Shown piece after piece: positions 5,640 to 7,788 of a stretch of DNA of 7,788 bases (position 1 is its first letter; every line of letters starts with the position of its first letter). The notes below the pieces were generated by a model, which was given only the letters and a program-made list of their open reading frames with translations, searched no databases and was not told the origin of the DNA. The stretch covers positions 1 through 7,788 of the forward strand of contig JACPJY010000007.1 of assembly GCA_016187325.1 (NCBI GenBank), given 5' to 3'. The position numbers and the translations under genes are program-made. This DNA is from Rhodospirillales bacterium (GTDB lineage: Bacteria > Pseudomonadota > Alphaproteobacteria > Rhodospirillales > Casp-alpha2).

Positions 5640-6784
5640 CGGGTGGCGCGAACCAGGGACCCCTGGCCGGCATCCGGGTGTTGGAGCTCACCCACATGCT
5701 GGCGGGGCCCTATTGCGGAATGTTGTTGGCGGACCTGGGTGCCGAGGTGATCAAGATCGAGCCGCCGACCGGCGATATCGCCAGGCGGATCAGCCCCCAT
5801 TCCGTAGGCCCGCACAACGCGTATTTCGCCAGTCTCAACCGCAACAAGAAGAGCGTCGTCCTGGATCTTGCCGACGACGACGACAGGGTTCGCTTCCATG
5901 GACTGGTCAAGAGCGCCCGGGGCCTGATCACCAACATGCGGCCCTCGGCGATCGGCAAGCTCGGGCTTACCTACGACCGGCTCAAGGCCGTCAACGACCG
6001 CATCGTCTGCGTCGCGCTGACCGGCTACGGGCTCGACGGCGCATTCGCCGACAAGCCGGCTTACGACTACATCATCCAGGCGCTCGTCGGGATCATGGCG
6101 ATGACCGGTGAGCCCGACGGGCCGCCGGTGAAGACGGGCTATTCGGCGGTCGACAATTCGGCCGGGATCATGGGAGCGTTGGGCCTGGTGGCCAAGATCG
6201 TCGGCGGCCGGGGCGGGCAGGTGGACGTGTCGCTCTACGACGTCATGATGTCTCAGCTCAACTACGTTGCCGGCGCTCATCTCAATGCCGGCGAGGAACC
6301 GCGTCGCTTGGCCGGCGGGGCGCACCCCTATATCGTGCCGGCGCAGGTGTTCGAGACACGAGACGGGTACCTGGCGTTGTTCATCACCCACGACGGCTTC
6401 TGGCAAAAGTTCGCCGATGAGGCGGAAAAGCCCGAGTGGCTGACCGATGCGCGCTTCGCCACGATGGCGGCGCGCACCGCCAACCGCGAGACCGTCGTCG
6501 CCGCCATCGGCGAGCTCCTGAAGACCGACGACACGGTGAATTGGGTGGCGCGCCTCGATCCGCTCGGCATCGTCGTCGCCGGCGTGGAGACGCTTCCGCA
6601 TGCGCTCGCGGGCGACATCGTTCGACGGCGCCGGCTGGTCCGGGAAATCCCCGTTGCCGACGCCACGCTCCGGGTCGTCGCCAGCCCTTTCAAGTTCTCA
6701 GACTTCGAGACGGGATACCGGCCACCGCCGTTTCTCGGCGAACACACCGAATCCGTCCTCGGCGAGATCGTCCTCGCCGACTGA
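5636..6784 (+). CDS. Family III CoA-transferase (CaiB/BaiF type)
   Basis: This 382-residue enzyme moves CoA between carboxylic acids; formyl-CoA:oxalate, succinyl-CoA:benzylsuccinate and succinyl-CoA:mesaconate-type transferases are relatives. Family features are the N-terminal GPLAGIRVLELTHMLAGPYC (8-27), ADLGAEVIKIEPP (32-44), NRNKKSVVLDL (68-78) and the segment TGEPDGPPVKTGYSAVDNSAG (157-177). Asp173 there is the likely catalytic aspartate that carries the acyl-anhydride/CoA intermediate. The C-terminal lid region includes GYRPPPFLGEHT. The ATG at 5636 overlaps the stop of the B12 subunit gene by 4 nt and has AGGAA 8 nt upstream, so the start is well supported. As the last gene of the mutase operon it probably activates the dicarboxylate fed to the mutase, or recycles CoA from the decarboxylated product back to it. 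The actual acid pair cannot be read from the sequence. Confidence 0.93.
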   Translation: MTGGANQGPLAGIRVLELTHMLAGPYCGMLLADLGAEVIKIEPPTGDIARRISPHSVGPHNAYFASLNRNKKSVVLDLADDDDRVRFHGLVKSARGLITNMRPSAIGKLGLTYDRLKAVNDRIVCVALTGYGLDGAFADKPAYDYIIQALVGIMAMTGEPDGPPVKTGYSAVDNSAGIMGALGLVAKIVGGRGGQVDVSLYDVMMSQLNYVAGAHLNAGEEPRRLAGGAHPYIVPAQVFETRDGYLALFITHDGFWQKFADEAEKPEWLTDARFATMAARTANRETVVAAIGELLKTDDTVNWVARLDPLGIVVAGVETLPHALAGDIVRRRRLVREIPVADATLRVVASPFKFSDFETGYRPPPFLGEHTESVLGEIVLAD

Positions 6785-6837
6785 TCGACGGCGCCTGGGT
6801 GCTGCCGTCCCGCCTGTCCGGTTGGATGTGTTTCCGC

Positions 6838-6888
6838 GCGTTCGGCGTGCTTGCTTCTAGCTCCGGCGGCGGGCCGGCACGCGAACGC
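6838..6888. terminator. Long stem-loop between convergent genes, possible shared terminator
   Basis: GCGTTCGGCGTGC (6838-6850) pairs with GCACGCGAACGC (6877-6888) to make a 12-bp GC-rich stem with one bulged G. An inner CCGGC/GCCGG pair lies in the loop. The right arm begins right after the gor stop codon, and the structure sits 53 nt after the CoA-transferase stop, where both transcripts should end. Neither side has a T-run, so it is not a classical intrinsic terminator. It could be a Rho-assisted end or an RNA 3'-end protector. The rest of the 104-bp gap shows nothing recognisable. Confidence 0.4.
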
Positions 6889-7788
6889 TCACACGGCCCC
6901 TCGCCCTTCGCCTTTTCCCATGCCTGGCCGCTTGTCGCGCATGGTGACGAACTCCTCGGCCGCCGTCGGGTGGATGCCGATGGTGGCGTCGAACTCGGCC
7001 TTGGTGGCGCCGCACTTGAGCGCGATCGCGATACCTTGGATGATCTCCGGCGCGTCGGCGCCGACCATGTGGCAGCCGACGACCCGGTCGGTCTTGCGGT
7101 CGACGACGATCTTCATCATCGCCTTCTCGTTGCGGCCCGTCAGCGTGTGCTTCATCGGCGTGAAGCGGGATATATAAACATCGACGGCGCCGTTGCGCGC
7201 CGCCTGTTCCTCGCTCAAGCCCACGGTGCCGATCGGCGGCTGGCTGAACACCGCGGATGCGATGTTCTCGTACTTCATCGCGGTCGGCTGCTTGCCGAAC
7301 AGCGTCCTGGCCAGAGCCTCGCCCTCGGCGATCGCGACCGGCGTCAGGTTCTTGCGCTCGGTGACGTCGCCGATGGCCCAGATGGAGGGCACCGAGCTGC
7401 GCGAGTATTCGTCCACCGCCACCGCGCCCTTGTTGTCGAGCCGGACGCCGACCGCATCGAGGCCGATGTTGCGGGTATTGGGGGCGCGCCCCGTCGCGTA
7501 CATCACGAGGTCGGCTCCGATCTCCTCGCCGTCGGCGAAGCGCAGGCTGAAGGCGCCGTTCTTCCTCTCGATGGAACGGACCACGCAATCGCGGCGGATC
7601 TTGATGCCCTTCTTCTCCATCTCGTGGGCCAGCGTCTCGCGCACGTCCTCGTCGAAGCCGCGCAGGATGTTGGCGGCGCGGATGATCTCGGTGACCTCGG
7701 CGCCGAGCCCGTTGAAGATGCCGGCGAACTCGACGGCGATGTAGCCGCCGCCGACGATGGCGATGCGCTTCGGCAACGCCGGCAAATC
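6889..7788 (-). CDS. gor: Glutathione-disulfide reductase, C-terminal part (5' end outside window)
   Basis: This flavoenzyme reduces oxidised glutathione with NADPH in the cytosol. The visible 299 residues begin just before the NADPH-binding Rossmann motif GGGYIAVEFAG (13-23 of the fragment), so roughly the first third, with the FAD motif and the redox-active cysteine pair, lies beyond the window. The arginines in IIRAANILRGFDEDVR (35-50) fit preference for NADPH over NADH. ATGRAPNT (98-105) and AIGDVTERKNLTPVA (138-152) are the standard central and second FAD motifs. The C-terminal dimer domain ends with HPTAAEEFVTM (273-283), supplying the catalytic His273-Glu278 pair. A Met or TTG start near the window edge would be an artefact. 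The short Gly/Arg-rich tail after VTMRDKRPG is not unusual. Other pyridine-disulfide oxidoreductases look similar, but the VEFAGIFNGLGAEVT segment favours glutathione reductase. Confidence 0.95.
   Translation of the reverse strand, partial: DLPALPKRIAIVGGGYIAVEFAGIFNGLGAEVTEIIRAANILRGFDEDVRETLAHEMEKKGIKIRRDCVVRSIERKNGAFSLRFADGEEIGADLVMYATGRAPNTRNIGLDAVGVRLDNKGAVAVDEYSRSSVPSIWAIGDVTERKNLTPVAIAEGEALARTLFGKQPTAMKYENIASAVFSQPPIGTVGLSEEQAARNGAVDVYISRFTPMKHTLTGRNEKAMMKIVVDRKTDRVVGCHMVGADAPEIIQGIAIALKCGATKAEFDATIGIHPTAAEEFVTMRDKRPGMGKGEGRGAV

Noticed and set aside
5519..6601. Minus-strand open frame of 360 codons opposite the CoA-transferase gene
   Set aside because: It is a shadow of the CoA-transferase, with His/Arg/Asp-rich composition and no family motifs.
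1..7788. CRISPR array, insertion sequence, tRNA or rRNA gene
   Set aside because: I saw no regularly spaced repeats, transposase motifs, terminal inverted repeats or tRNA-like cloverleaf sequences in the noncoding gaps, which total only about 300 bases.

Overview
The window is GC-rich (by eye in the mid-60s percent), tightly packed bacterial chromosome. Its gene types suggest an alphaproteobacterium, possibly of the Rhodospirillales/Rhizobiales kind: a class II (plant-type) DAHP synthase, a glutathione reductase of the alphaproteobacterial form, and an IclR-led acyl-CoA operon. That placement is inference; the window has no rRNA or other taxonomic marker.

Layout. 1-456 (+) is the 3' end of an unidentified gene. 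469-1863 (-) is a complete class II DAHP synthase, the first step of the shikimate pathway, converging on it with 12 bp between stop codons. 1864-2054 is a divergent control region with a candidate promoter in each direction and several inverted repeats. 2055-6784 (+) is a compact five-gene operon: IclR-family regulator, crotonase-fold protein, coenzyme-B12-dependent acyl-CoA mutase large subunit, mutase B12-binding small subunit, and family III CoA-transferase. Junctions are a 1-nt overlap, an 18-nt gap, a 4-nt gap and a 4-nt overlap. 6785-6888 is a short convergent gap with a long stem-loop. 6889-7788 (-) is the C-terminal part of glutathione reductase, cut by the window edge.

How the genes may work together. 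The operon reads as a self-contained route: a CoA-transferase activates a dicarboxylate, a B12 mutase rearranges the succinyl-CoA-type thioester to a malonyl-CoA-type thioester, and a crotonase-fold enzyme decarboxylates it. The crotonase keeps the first catalytic Glu of enoyl-CoA hydratases but has His at the second Glu position, and its motifs resemble ethylmalonyl-CoA decarboxylase (ECHDC1). This matches the logic of E. coli Sbm/YgfG/YgfH (succinate to propionyl-CoA) but uses a different CoA-transferase family and a split mutase. The mutase keeps the Tyr/Arg pair that binds a free carboxylate in methylmalonyl-CoA mutase, yet several other conserved active-site residues are replaced by small or hydrophobic ones (Tyr243 to Ala, His328 to Gly, Gln330 to Val, Asn366 to Cys in Propionibacterium MutB numbering). 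A bulkier substituted succinyl- or malonyl-CoA substrate is therefore plausible. This is the most interesting feature of the window and may be an undescribed mutase specificity.

The operon lies on the opposite strand between gor and the DAHP synthase gene. From memory these two are often near neighbours on one strand in alphaproteobacteria, so the operon may be an inserted accessory module.
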